DNA of 5,010 bases. Origin: an uncultured Collinsella sp. GTDB lineage: Bacteria; Actinomycetota; Coriobacteriia; Coriobacteriales; Coriobacteriaceae. Under the pieces are notes generated by a model that was not told the origin of the DNA, did no database searches, and worked only from the letters and a program-made list of their open reading frames with translations. Of this stretch, positions 1 to 5,010 are shown piece after piece. The stretch is taken from contig USOG01000116.1 in NCBI GenBank assembly GCA_900556365.1, positions 1-5,010 of the forward strand, given 5' to 3'. The translations under genes were made by a program, and so were the position numbers. The stretch's first letter is position 1; the number at the start of each line of letters is the position of its first letter.

Positions 1-437
1 GTTTCCTCACCTGCAGGTTCAGGGTCGCTCCACATAAAACCATCGCCGGCGCCCATGCCCTCATACAGCACATATGCCGAAAAACCACTCTCGAGCGTGG
101 TTTCGAAGAAGCTCACGAGCAGAGCATCGTGATAGCCGCCGTCAATCTCGACGCAGCCGGTGTAGCCGATGGCATAGCGAGCGATACGGCCCAGGCCCTC
201 GTCCTTAAGACCCATCTTGTGCTCGGAGATAAAGTTGGTGGCCGCCTCGAGGCACGCCTCTTCGCCATCCTCATCGAGCGCCGCCAGATAACGGTTGGAA
301 GCGGCGTCCTCAATTGCCACGACCACGCCAGGGTTTTCACCGGCGGCAAGGTCGTCCAAGAACGCGCCGATCAGATCGCACACCATGGCGTCGAGCTCGG
401 CGGAGACGTTACCGGCGTCCTGCATATCCTGTGCCAT
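1..437 (-). CDS. Hypothetical acidic protein, 3' end cut by window edge
   Basis: An open frame of 145 codons begins with ATG at 437 and has no stop before the left edge, so the C-terminus is missing. I do not recognise the family. The visible protein is acidic (N-terminus MAQDMQDAGN) and looks soluble: no signal peptide or membrane segment is visible, and the later part is rich in aromatic residues and glycine (FSAYVLYEGMGAGDGF near residues 119-134). The start is supported by GGGAAGG at 451-445, seven bases upstream; a second in-frame ATG at codon 5 is less well placed. It lies 30 bases downstream of the membrane-protein stop codon on the same strand, so it is probably the third gene of that operon. 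Coding is supported by an uninterrupted frame and G/C-rich third positions. The opposite-strand frame over 129-443 is taken as its shadow. Function is unknown. Confidence 0.75.
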   Translation of the reverse strand, partial: MAQDMQDAGNVSAELDAMVCDLIGAFLDDLAAGENPGVVVAIEDAASNRYLAALDEDGEEACLEAATNFISEHKMGLKDEGLGRIARYAIGYTGCVEIDGGYHDALLVSFFETTLESGFSAYVLYEGMGAGDGFMWSDPEPAGEE

Positions 438-467
438 CTTTAGACCTTCCCATCGAGTCTGGCGTCG

Positions 468-857
468 TTACAGTTCTTGCGCCTCAGCAGCGATCTTAGC
501 GGCAGCGTCGCGGGCGCGCATCATATCCATCGCGCGCTTGTCGAGTACCTTGATCTGACTGGTCAGCATCACCGCATCGACCACGCCCCAGATCACCAGG
601 CCCGTAGAGATCGAAAACCCAAGCGCACCAACTGTACCACGAAGGCGCGAGCAGATTGCCGCGACAAGGGCGGAGATGACAACCATCTTGATAAACGAGC
701 CGCGGCGTTCGCGAAGCGTGCGGGCCTGCGTCACATAGGCAATGCGAGCCGCCTCAGAAGCCTCCGAGCGCATCTGGGCCTCGCGCGCAATGACGGCCGC
801 CTCAGCCGACATGCCGCCGGCCATCAGCGAACGCTCCACATCCTGGCCGCCCCGCAT
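468..857 (-). CDS. Small hypothetical membrane protein (129 aa)
   Basis: A complete 129-residue frame ending in TAA. Residues 1-55 are Ala-rich, charged and probably helical (many Glu, Arg and Ala). Two hydrophobic stretches follow, roughly 58-70 (MVVISALVAAICS) and 77-99 (GALGFSISTGLVIWGVVDAVML), joined by a short basic turn RLRG, then a charged helical tail with KVLDKRAMDMMRARDAAAK. This suggests a helical hairpin in the cytoplasmic membrane with both tails on the same side, probably cytoplasmic because they are basic near the membrane. The ATG follows the stop of the upstream DUF151 gene with no gap (TAA-ATG), and no clear Shine-Dalgarno lies upstream, so translational coupling is likely. 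Codon 12 (ATG at 824) is an alternative start with GGAG nine bases ahead of it. I recognise no family; function is unknown. Confidence 0.72.
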   Translation of the reverse strand: MRGGQDVERSLMAGGMSAEAAVIAREAQMRSEASEAARIAYVTQARTLRERRGSFIKMVVISALVAAICSRLRGTVGALGFSISTGLVIWGVVDAVMLTSQIKVLDKRAMDMMRARDAAAKIAAEAQEL

Positions 858-1358
858 TTAGAAGTCATCGGGGGAGAGCGTATGGACGAACTCGTCGAAC
901 TTCTCGAACTCCTGCTCGTCGTCGACTTCCTCGGCGTGGGTAGAAACAGTGCCCAGGCGATTCATGATGTCGTCCTCCACAAACATGGGGGCATTGCTGC
1001 GCACGGCAAGGGCAATGGCATCACTGGGGCGGGCGTCGATCTTGCGCTCGTCACCATCGGCCAGTACGACGATCGTCGCGTAGAACACCGGCGGCTCGGC
1101 GCGAACGATCTCGATGCGCTCGAGCTTGGCGCCCAGGGCGCCAACAGTATCGAGCAACAGGTCATGGGTAATCGGGCGCTCGGCGCGGCCGCTATCGATG
1201 CCGCGGCTGATGGCAGCGGCTTCAAACGAACCAGTCTGAATGGAAAGGGAACGCAGCGGCGCGGGCGAGTCCGATTTGCTGCAGCGCTCGCGAAGCACGA
1301 TAAGCGATGGCACGGGACCGGCGGCCATGACGATGGTCTCTATGTCGACACGAACCAT
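858..1358 (-). CDS. DUF151 / bifunctional nuclease (BFN) domain protein, 166 aa
   Basis: Single-domain protein of the DUF151/BFN family. Family hallmarks are visible in order: RPITHDLLL (residues 61-69), PPVFYATIVV (89-98), IDARPSDAIALAV (107-119) and APMFVEDDI (123-131). The same pattern occurs in the Thermotoga maritima DUF151 protein of known structure. Plant members were reported to have combined RNase and DNase activity, hence the name, but the bacterial role is poorly defined and nuclease activity here is inference. The tail (142-166) is acidic, and I see no UVR domain of the kind fused to some homologues. I chose the ATG at 1358 because GGAGGTG lies just ahead of it and family N-termini start near MVRVDIETIV; the frame stays open 16 codons further upstream, but that extension is arginine/cysteine-rich and lacks a ribosome site. 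It is first in the leftward operon, and its stop touches the next start codon. Confidence 0.9.
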   Translation of the reverse strand: MVRVDIETIVMAAGPVPSLIVLRERCSKSDSPAPLRSLSIQTGSFEAAAISRGIDSGRAERPITHDLLLDTVGALGAKLERIEIVRAEPPVFYATIVVLADGDERKIDARPSDAIALAVRSNAPMFVEDDIMNRLGTVSTHAEEVDDEQEFEKFDEFVHTLSPDDF

Positions 1359-1362
1359 GGAA

Positions 1363-1369
1363 CACCTCC
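1363..1369 (-). promoter_or_regulatory. Shine-Dalgarno of the DUF151 gene
   Basis: Minus-strand GGAGGTG with the GGAGG core six bases before the ATG at 1358. It is a near-perfect ribosome binding site and decides the start in favour of the 166-residue protein over the longer open frame beginning at 1406. Confidence 0.85.
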
Positions 1370-1415
1370 GGTACGTAGCGGTTAACACGCGGCAGCTCCA
1401 CCGCATTGAATAGCT

Positions 1416-1445
1416 ATACTACCCAATCTTTCGCACAGCACACAA
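1416..1445 (-). promoter_or_regulatory. Candidate promoter of the DUF151 operon
   Basis: On the minus strand TTGTGT (1445-1440) and TAGTAT (1421-1416) are separated by 18 bases. The match to TTGACA/TATAAT is partial (3/6 and 4/6). Its position just after the tRNA terminator and about 50-60 bases ahead of the start codon is what makes it plausible. A shifted -10 (TATAGC) is also possible. Confidence 0.35.
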
Positions 1446-1473
1446 AACCAAAATGAGATTTATCGCAGACAAG

Positions 1474-1503
1474 AAAAAAGCCCCGAGGCAGCGCCCCGAG
1501 GCT
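1474..1503 (-). terminator. Rho-independent terminator of the tRNA cluster
   Basis: Read on the minus strand, a 10-bp stem AGCCTCGGGG / CCTCGGGGCT (two G-U wobbles) with loop CGCTG is followed directly by TTTTTT. It lies 14 bases after the CCA end of the last tRNA-Ile, so it should end the tRNA transcript before the DUF151 operon promoter. Because of the wobbles the two arms also read as a direct repeat, GCCCCGAGGC, spaced by three bases. The plus-strand reading lacks an immediate T run, so it appears one-directional. Confidence 0.85.
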
Positions 1504-1517
1504 CTTCACAGTTTTGA

Positions 1518-1594
1518 TGGTGGACCTGACAAGATTCGAACTTGTGACCTCCCGGTTATCAGCCGGACGCTCTAACCAACTGAGCTACAGGTCC
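1518..1594 (-). tRNA. tRNA-Ile (GAU), distal copy, CCA encoded
   Basis: A 77-nt cloverleaf on the minus strand. The acceptor stem is GGACCTG / CAGGTCC, with D-arm GCTC/GAGC. The anticodon arm is TCCGG-CTGATAA-CCGGG, giving anticodon GAU for isoleucine. The T-arm is ACAAG-TTCGAAT-CTTGT, the discriminator is A, and the CCA is genomically encoded (1520-1518). It is identical to the copy at 1742-1818. Only four bases separate it from the tRNA-Ala CCA end, so both are almost certainly cut from one precursor. Confidence 0.98.
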
Positions 1595-1598
1595 ATCA

Positions 1599-1674
1599 TG
1601 GTGGAGGTTAGGGGGATCGAACCCCTGACCTCAGGCTTGCAAAGCCCGCGCTCTCCCAGCTGAGCTAAACCCCC
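1599..1674 (-). tRNA. tRNA-Ala (UGC), CCA encoded
   Basis: A 76-nt cloverleaf on the minus strand. The acceptor stem is GGGGGTT / AACCTCC and contains the G3-U70 wobble pair that is the known identity element for alanyl-tRNA synthetase. The anticodon arm is CGGGC-TTTGCAA-GCCTG, giving anticodon UGC. The T-arm is AGGGG-TTCGATC-CCCCT, and CCA is encoded at 1601-1599. It lies between two tRNA-Ile genes. The hairpin at 1686-1730 leaves only 11 bases ahead of it, so it probably depends on the upstream tRNA-Ile promoter. Confidence 0.98.
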
Positions 1675-1685
1675 ACGGAGACAGT

Positions 1686-1730
1686 AATAAACACCCCAGC
1701 GGCGACTCGGCTCTCGCTGGGGTGTTTATT
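1686..1730. terminator. Perfect 16-bp hairpin between tRNA genes (terminator, attenuator or processing stem)
   Basis: Arms AATAAACACCCCAGCG (1686-1701) and CGCTGGGGTGTTTATT (1715-1730) are perfect reverse complements around a 13-base loop. A GC-rich core flanked by a T-rich tail (GTGTTTATT) on either strand resembles a bidirectional intrinsic terminator. However, exactly 11 bases separate it from the CCA of the upstream tRNA-Ile and 11 from the 5' end of tRNA-Ala, leaving no room for a new promoter. Complete termination would silence tRNA-Ala. Partial termination (attenuation) or an RNase III-type processing stem therefore fits better. The structure is seen directly; the role is inferred. Confidence 0.7.
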
Positions 1731-1741
1731 GCGAAAGAAAG

Positions 1742-1818
1742 TGGTGGACCTGACAAGATTCGAACTTGTGACCTCCCGGTTATCAGCCGGACGCTCTAAC
1801 CAACTGAGCTACAGGTCC
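1742..1818 (-). tRNA. tRNA-Ile (GAU), promoter-proximal copy, CCA encoded
   Basis: Base-for-base the same 77-nt tRNA as at 1518-1594 (anticodon GAU, encoded CCA at 1744-1742). It is the first gene after the promoter at 1833-1862, with a very short leader of roughly 8-12 bases between the likely transcription start and the mature 5' end. It may have supplied or received the second copy by duplication. Confidence 0.98.
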
Positions 1819-1832
1819 ATCGCGCAAGGGAT

Positions 1833-1862
1833 ATATTAGACGAGTCGTTACGCGCGCGTCAA
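1833..1862 (-). promoter_or_regulatory. Promoter of the tRNA-Ile/Ala/Ile cluster
   Basis: Minus strand: TTGACG (1862-1857, 5/6 to the -35 consensus), an 18-base spacer, then TAATAT (1838-1833, 4/6 to the -10). An AAAAAA run at 1872-1867 sits directly upstream, where an UP element would lie. The sequence after the -10 is C-rich (ATCCCTTGCGCG), as is common in stable-RNA promoters under growth-rate or stringent control; that regulation is inference. It is the best-looking promoter in the window. Confidence 0.75.
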
Positions 1863-1866
1863 CAAC

Positions 1867-2048
1867 TTTTTTGAAAATCTTTGGGAGGGGTGGTCGCTGG
1901 GCTGGCGAGATGGTTTTGGTTTGCTGCTCGGACAGTCCTGCGCAAGACGAAGGCCACATTAAGTGGCCTTCTTTGCGTGCGGAACTCGCGACAAACCAAA
2001 ACCATCTCGCCAGCCCAGCGACCATGGGGTCCCAAGGTTTTCAAAAAA
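1867..2048. repeat. Long imperfect palindrome between gyrA and the tRNA locus
   Basis: Bases 1891-1923 and 1992-2024 form a perfect 33-bp inverted repeat (outer part TGGTCGCTGGGCTGGCGAG). Pairing continues outward imperfectly to TTTTTTGAAAA at 1867-1877 and its complement at 2038-2048. Inside, the 68-base centre holds a hairpin GAAGGCCAC-ATTAA-GTGGCCTTC (1949-1971) with further partial pairing (CGCAA/TTGCG). No credible gene lies here; short frames on both strands repeat the same peptide because of the symmetry. It could be a miniature mobile or REP-like element, a processed RNA hairpin, or an elaborate boundary terminator. It fills nearly all of the gene-free stretch 1863-2042. Confidence 0.85.
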
Positions 2049-2075
2049 GCGGTCGGCGCGCAGTGCGCCGACCGC
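2043..2075 (-). terminator. Rho-independent terminator of gyrA
   Basis: On the minus strand a perfect 11-bp stem GCGGTCGGCGC / GCGCCGACCGC with a 5-base loop is followed at once by TTTTTTGAAAA. It starts 40 bases after the gyrA stop codon. Its T run is also the outermost part of the adjacent long palindrome. Confidence 0.92.
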
Positions 2076-2115
2076 CGATATATGGGGTCTGATATTTTCT
2101 ACCAGCTAGGGCCTC

Positions 2116-4857
2116 TTACTCGTCTAGGAGATCTTCTGGCATGTCGTTGCCGTCGCCTAGATCGACAGGGGTTTCTTCGGGGGCGGAGCCTTTTTCTGTG
2201 GCTTCGCCTTCGGGCTTCTCTTTGGCTGCCGTCATGCGGGCTACGGCGCATACGCGGTCGTTGTCGTCGACGGTCATCATCTTGACGCCCTGGGTGGCGC
2301 GGCCGGTCTGGCTGATTTCGTCGGTCTTGACGCGAATAACCGTCGCGCCCTCCGTCACGATGAACAGCTCGTGCTGCGGGCCCACCGTCTTCATGGCTGC
2401 GAGGTTACCCTTACGCTCGGTCATTTGGATGGTGTAGACGCCCTGGCCGCCGCGATTCTGCTCTGGGTAGTCCGCGACCGGCGTGCGCTTGCCGTAGCCG
2501 CGCTCGGTGATGACGAACAGATCGCCGTTGCCGTTAGTGACTTCCATGCCCAGAACGCTCACGCCGTCCTTCATACCGATACCGCGAACGCCGCTGGTAT
2601 CGCGGCCGGTGGCGCGCACCTGCTCCTCGGAGAACATGATCGCCTTGCCCGCGGTGGTGGCCAGGATAATCTTGTCGCCCTCGCGCACGCGGCGCACGTT
2701 CAGCAGCGCGTCGTCGTCGCGCAGGTTGATAGCGATCAGGCCGTCGCGACGGCTGCGGTCATATGCGCTCATCACGGTCTTCTTGACCATACCGCTCTTG
2801 GTGGCAAACATCAGGTACTCGTCGGCTGGGAACTCGCGGCAGCTGATGACGCTCGCGATCTTCTCGCCTTCCTCGAAGGGCAGCAGGTTGACGATCGCGG
2901 TACCGCGCGCTTGGCGCGTACCCACCGGCAGCTCGTGCACCTTCAGGCGATAGACTTTGCCCTTGCTCGAGAAGAACAGCACGTACTCGTGCGTGGACGC
3001 GATGAACATCTCATCGATAACGTCGTCCTCTTTGAGGTTGACGCCCGACACGCCCTTGCCACCGCGCTTCTGGGCACGGTAGGCAGCCACCGGGATACGC
3101 TTAACGTAGCCGGTGTGGGTGATGGTCACGACCATGTCCTCGTCAGCAATGAGATCCTCGACGTCCAGGTCCTTCTCAACCTGGCTGATCTCGGTGCGGC
3201 GCTTATCGCCAAACTTCTTGGAGATCTCGCGCATCTCTTCCTTGATGACACCCAGGATCTTCTCCTCGTGCGCCAGCAGGTCCTCGTAGTAGGCGATGGC
3301 GCGGCGCAGACCGTCCAACTCTTCTTGGATCTTGTCACGCTCCAGGCCGGTCAGGCGGCGCAGCTTCATCTCGAGGATGGCCGTGGTCTGCTCGGGCGTA
3401 AAACCAAAGCGCTCGATCAGGCGGCTGCTGGCCTCGGAGTCGGTCTGCGAGGAGCGGATGATGCTAATGACCTCGTCGATATGGTCAAGGGCCATCAGGT
3501 AGCCCTCGAGGATATGGGCACGCGCCTGGGCCTTCTTGAGGTCAAAGCGGGTGCGGCGGGTGACGACGTCGACCTGGTGGTCGATGTAGTGCTGCAGCAT
3601 CTCGCGCAGGCTCAGGCATTTGGGAACGCCGTTGACGAGCGCCAGGTTGTTGGCGCCAAAGGTCGTCTGCAGCGAGGTGTACTTATACAGGTTGTTGAGC
3701 ACGACCTGCGGAATGACGCCCTTCTTGAGCTCGATGACCAGACGGATGCCCTTCTGGTTGGACTCATCGCGCATATCCGAGATGCCCTCGATGCGCTTGT
3801 CGTTGACGAGCTGGGCGATCTTCTCCTGCAGGGTGCCCTTGTTGACCATGTAGGGAATCTCGGTAAAGACCAGGCGGCTGCGGCCGGTCTTGGTGGACTC
3901 CACATGTGCCTTGGCACGCACGGTAATGGAGCCGCGGCCGGTCTCGTAGCTCTGCTTAATGCCGGCGCTGCCCATGATGATGGCGCCGGTGGGGAAGTCC
4001 GGACCGGGCATGATCTGCATGAGCTCGTCGACGGTGGCATCGGGGTTGTCGATCAGGTAGCAGGTGGCCTCAATCGCCTCGGTGAGGTTATGCGGGGCGA
4101 TGTTGGTGGCCATGCCGACGGCGATGCCCTGGCTGCCGTTGACCAGCAGGTTGGGGAAGCGCGCAGGCAGCGCCTGAGGCTCGGCGAGCGATTCGTCGTA
4201 GTTGGGCTGCCAGTCGACGGTATCCTTCTGCAGGTCGCGTAGCAATTCCATGGCGGGCTTTGCCAGGCGGCTCTCGGTGTAACGCATGGCCGCCGCGCCG
4301 TCGCCGTCGATGTTGCCGAAGTTGCCGTGACCGTCGATGAGCGGCGTGCGCATGGAGAACCACTGCGCCAGGCGGACCATGGCCTCATAGACCGCGGAAT
4401 CGCCATGAGGGTGGTACTTACCGATAACTTCGCCGACCGTCCAGGCCGACTTCTTGTGTGGGCGGTTGGGGTAGATACCGCTCTCGTTCATCGCGTACAG
4501 GATGCGGCGGTGCACCGGCTTTAGGCCGTCGCGCACGTCCGGCAGGGCGCGCGCCGTGATGACCGACATCGAATACTCGATAAACGACTGCTTCATCTCG
4601 CGACCGAACTCCGAAATCTGGAGCTGGCCGCCGTTGATATCCTCGCCGGCCGAGGCGCCACGGTCGACTTCGCCAAAGCTCTCCTCGAGCTCGGCGTCGT
4701 CGTCCTCTTCCTCCTCATCATCGGCATCGGGGTTATAGGCGTCCGGATCGCCGTCCTCGCCCTGCTCAGCACGGGCAAGCAGGCGCTTCAGATCGTCGGG
4801 CATACCGGCATCGCCGGCCTCGCCCATACCCTCGTTATTGTTGATATCGTCTGCCAC
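2116..4857 (-). CDS. gyrA: DNA gyrase subunit A with acidic N-terminal extension (913 aa)
   Basis: Breakage-reunion subunit of type IIA topoisomerase; with GyrB it introduces negative supercoils using ATP. The conserved core starts near residue 88 ([13 protein letters not shown]), followed by [16 protein letters not shown], the quinolone-pocket helix [14 protein letters not shown] and the catalytic tyrosine Y193 in AAAMRYTE (E. coli Y122), with R192 beside it. Residues about 430-560 form the coiled-coil region with [13 protein letters not shown]. Residues about 575-875 show six beta-pinwheel blades, and the GyrA box QKRGGKG at 596-602 separates it from ParC. The tail is acidic (ends PEDLLDE). 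Ser154 and Glu158 match E. coli positions 83 and 87. The first 85 residues are extra relative to typical GyrA: 30 Asp/Glu against 4 Arg/Lys up to residue 83. The GTG start is preferred because AGGAGGT lies just upstream and internal ATGs at codons 11 and 19 lack a well-spaced site. The gene ends in TAA before a strong terminator. Confidence 0.98.
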   Translation of the reverse strand: MADDINNNEGMGEAGDAGMPDDLKRLLARAEQGEDGDPDAYNPDADDEEEEDDDAELEESFGEVDRGASAGEDINGGQLQISEFGREMKQSFIEYSMSVITARALPDVRDGLKPVHRRILYAMNESGIYPNRPHKKSAWTVGEVIGKYHPHGDSAVYEAMVRLAQWFSMRTPLIDGHGNFGNIDGDGAAAMRYTESRLAKPAMELLRDLQKDTVDWQPNYDESLAEPQALPARFPNLLVNGSQGIAVGMATNIAPHNLTEAIEATCYLIDNPDATVDELMQIMPGPDFPTGAIIMGSAGIKQSYETGRGSITVRAKAHVESTKTGRSRLVFTEIPYMVNKGTLQEKIAQLVNDKRIEGISDMRDESNQKGIRLVIELKKGVIPQVVLNNLYKYTSLQTTFGANNLALVNGVPKCLSLREMLQHYIDHQVDVVTRRTRFDLKKAQARAHILEGYLMALDHIDEVISIIRSSQTDSEASSRLIERFGFTPEQTTAILEMKLRRLTGLERDKIQEELDGLRRAIAYYEDLLAHEEKILGVIKEEMREISKKFGDKRRTEISQVEKDLDVEDLIADEDMVVTITHTGYVKRIPVAAYRAQKRGGKGVSGVNLKEDDVIDEMFIASTHEYVLFFSSKGKVYRLKVHELPVGTRQARGTAIVNLLPFEEGEKIASVISCREFPADEYLMFATKSGMVKKTVMSAYDRSRRDGLIAINLRDDDALLNVRRVREGDKIILATTAGKAIMFSEEQVRATGRDTSGVRGIGMKDGVSVLGMEVTNGNGDLFVITERGYGKRTPVADYPEQNRGGQGVYTIQMTERKGNLAAMKTVGPQHELFIVTEGATVIRVKTDEISQTGRATQGVKMMTVDDNDRVCAVARMTAAKEKPEGEATEKGSAPEETPVDLGDGNDMPEDLLDE

Positions 4858-4858
4858 G

Positions 4859-4870
4859 TTACCTCCTCAT
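4859..4870 (-). promoter_or_regulatory. gyrA ribosome binding site overlapping a three-codon ATG-AGG-AGG-TAA frame
   Basis: The minus-strand AGGAGGT (4867-4861) is a strong Shine-Dalgarno, with only four bases between GGAGG and the GTG start, slightly short. The same bases form a minimal open frame ATG AGG AGG TAA ending one base before the GTG. It has no ribosome site of its own, so the overlap may be accidental, but it is the element that sets the gyrA start. Confidence 0.75.
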
Positions 4871-4889
4871 GGTTTGCGTGGTCCATTAG

Positions 4890-5001
4890 TTCCCAGCCAC
4901 GGAGACGGCTTTTCCAGGTGCCGCAGATTCGCCCGAAAGAGGAGGGAAGCGTACTTGGGTACGCGACCGACGATTGAGGGCGAAGGTGCGGTGGCTGGGA
5001 A
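4890..5001. repeat. Imperfect inverted repeat upstream of gyrA
   Basis: Outer arms TTCCCAGCCAC (4890-4900) and GTGGCTGGGAA (4991-5001) are perfect complements. Inner arms CCGCAGATTCGCCC (4921-4934) and GGGCGAAGGTGCGG (4978-4991) pair at 12 of 14 positions, sharing base 4991 with the outer arm. The centre holds GCGTAC-TTGG-GTACGC (4949-4964). I see no gene and no convincing promoter in 4871-5010. It may be an intercistronic repeat or a structured gyrA leader, and it may extend past the window edge. Confidence 0.65.
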
Positions 5002-5010
5002 AGCCGCAGG

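Larger units (their letters stand above)
1518..1821. repeat. 80-bp exact direct repeat containing tRNA-Ile (1518-1597 and 1742-1821)
   Basis: The two tRNA-Ile genes plus three bases 5' of each (minus-strand sense) are identical over 80 bases at an offset of 224 bases. The unit between them carries tRNA-Ala and the 16-bp hairpin. The identity ends abruptly on both sides. Confidence 0.95.

Noticed and set aside
129..443. Plus-strand frame of 104 codons over the left-edge gene
   Set aside because: The minus-strand frame is open for 145 codons to the edge, has a ribosome site and continues the operon; the plus-strand frame has no such support.
477..1385. Plus-strand open frame of 302 codons
   Set aside because: It is antisense to the DUF151 gene and the membrane-protein gene, has low-complexity Gly/Ala/Arg/His composition, and competes with a clear DUF151 domain with a good ribosome site.
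1359..1406. 16-codon N-terminal extension of the DUF151 gene
   Set aside because: It spans the Shine-Dalgarno, has no ribosome site of its own, and lengthens the protein beyond the family N-terminus.
1518..1821. CRISPR-like or phage attachment-site repeat
   Set aside because: There are only two copies, each an entire functional tRNA gene; no integrase gene and no regular spacers are visible.
1924..1991. Riboswitch or T-box in the centre of the palindrome
   Set aside because: No aptamer or T-box motif is recognisable, and on the minus strand the next genes are tRNAs rather than a regulated coding gene.
1783..2285. Several short frames over the tRNA, palindrome and gyrA 3' end (sharing the peptide VAGLARWFWF)
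   Set aside because: They cross tRNA genes, terminators or gyrA, and the shared peptide on both strands is simply the inverted repeat read from each arm.
2371..4242. Long plus-strand open frame (623 codons) antisense to gyrA
   Set aside because: It lies wholly within gyrA on the opposite strand, arises from GC-biased codon positions, has Leu/Val/Ala/Asp/His-rich composition without recognisable domains, and gyrA is unmistakable.
4502..4738. Plus-strand frame ending in a long serine run
   Set aside because: The serine run is the complement of the Asp/Glu codons in the GyrA acidic extension.
4871..5010. gyrA promoter or the 3' end of gyrB
   Set aside because: No convincing -35/-10 pair is present, the frame leading into the ribosome site has a stop nearby, and no GyrB C-terminal sequence is seen.

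Overview
The window looks like a chromosomal core region of a moderately GC-rich actinobacterium. The class Coriobacteriia (Collinsella or a close relative) is the best guess, from the GyrA sequence style and the gene content; this is inference without a database search. Every gene that can be supported lies on the minus strand, so the biological reading order runs from the right edge to the left.

Reading leftward, bases 5010-4871 are gene-free and hold an imperfect inverted repeat (4890-5001). Next comes gyrA (4857-2116), a complete DNA gyrase A subunit of 913 residues with an unusual, strongly acidic N-terminal extension of about 85 residues. It ends at a strong intrinsic terminator (2075-2043). 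A second gene-free stretch (2042-1863) is almost entirely one long imperfect palindrome with 33-bp perfect arms and a nested hairpin.

A tRNA locus follows (1862-1474). A good sigma-70-type promoter (1862-1833) drives tRNA-Ile(GAU), then a perfect 16-bp hairpin, tRNA-Ala(UGC), a second identical tRNA-Ile(GAU) and a terminator. The hairpin sits exactly 11 nt from the tRNA on each side, so the tRNA-Ala and second tRNA-Ile genes have no obvious promoter of their own.

The left third (1445-1) is a tight three-gene cluster. It has a weak promoter, a DUF151/bifunctional-nuclease-family gene with a textbook ribosome binding site, a small unrecognised membrane protein whose ATG directly abuts the previous stop codon (TAA-ATG), and an unrecognised acidic protein that runs off the left edge.

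The gene content is housekeeping: DNA topology, translation and a small conserved operon. No CRISPR array, transposase gene or defence module is visible. The points most worth following up are the long palindrome beside gyrA, the hairpin inside the tRNA cluster, the GyrA acidic extension, the structured gyrA upstream region and the uncharacterised partners of the DUF151 protein.
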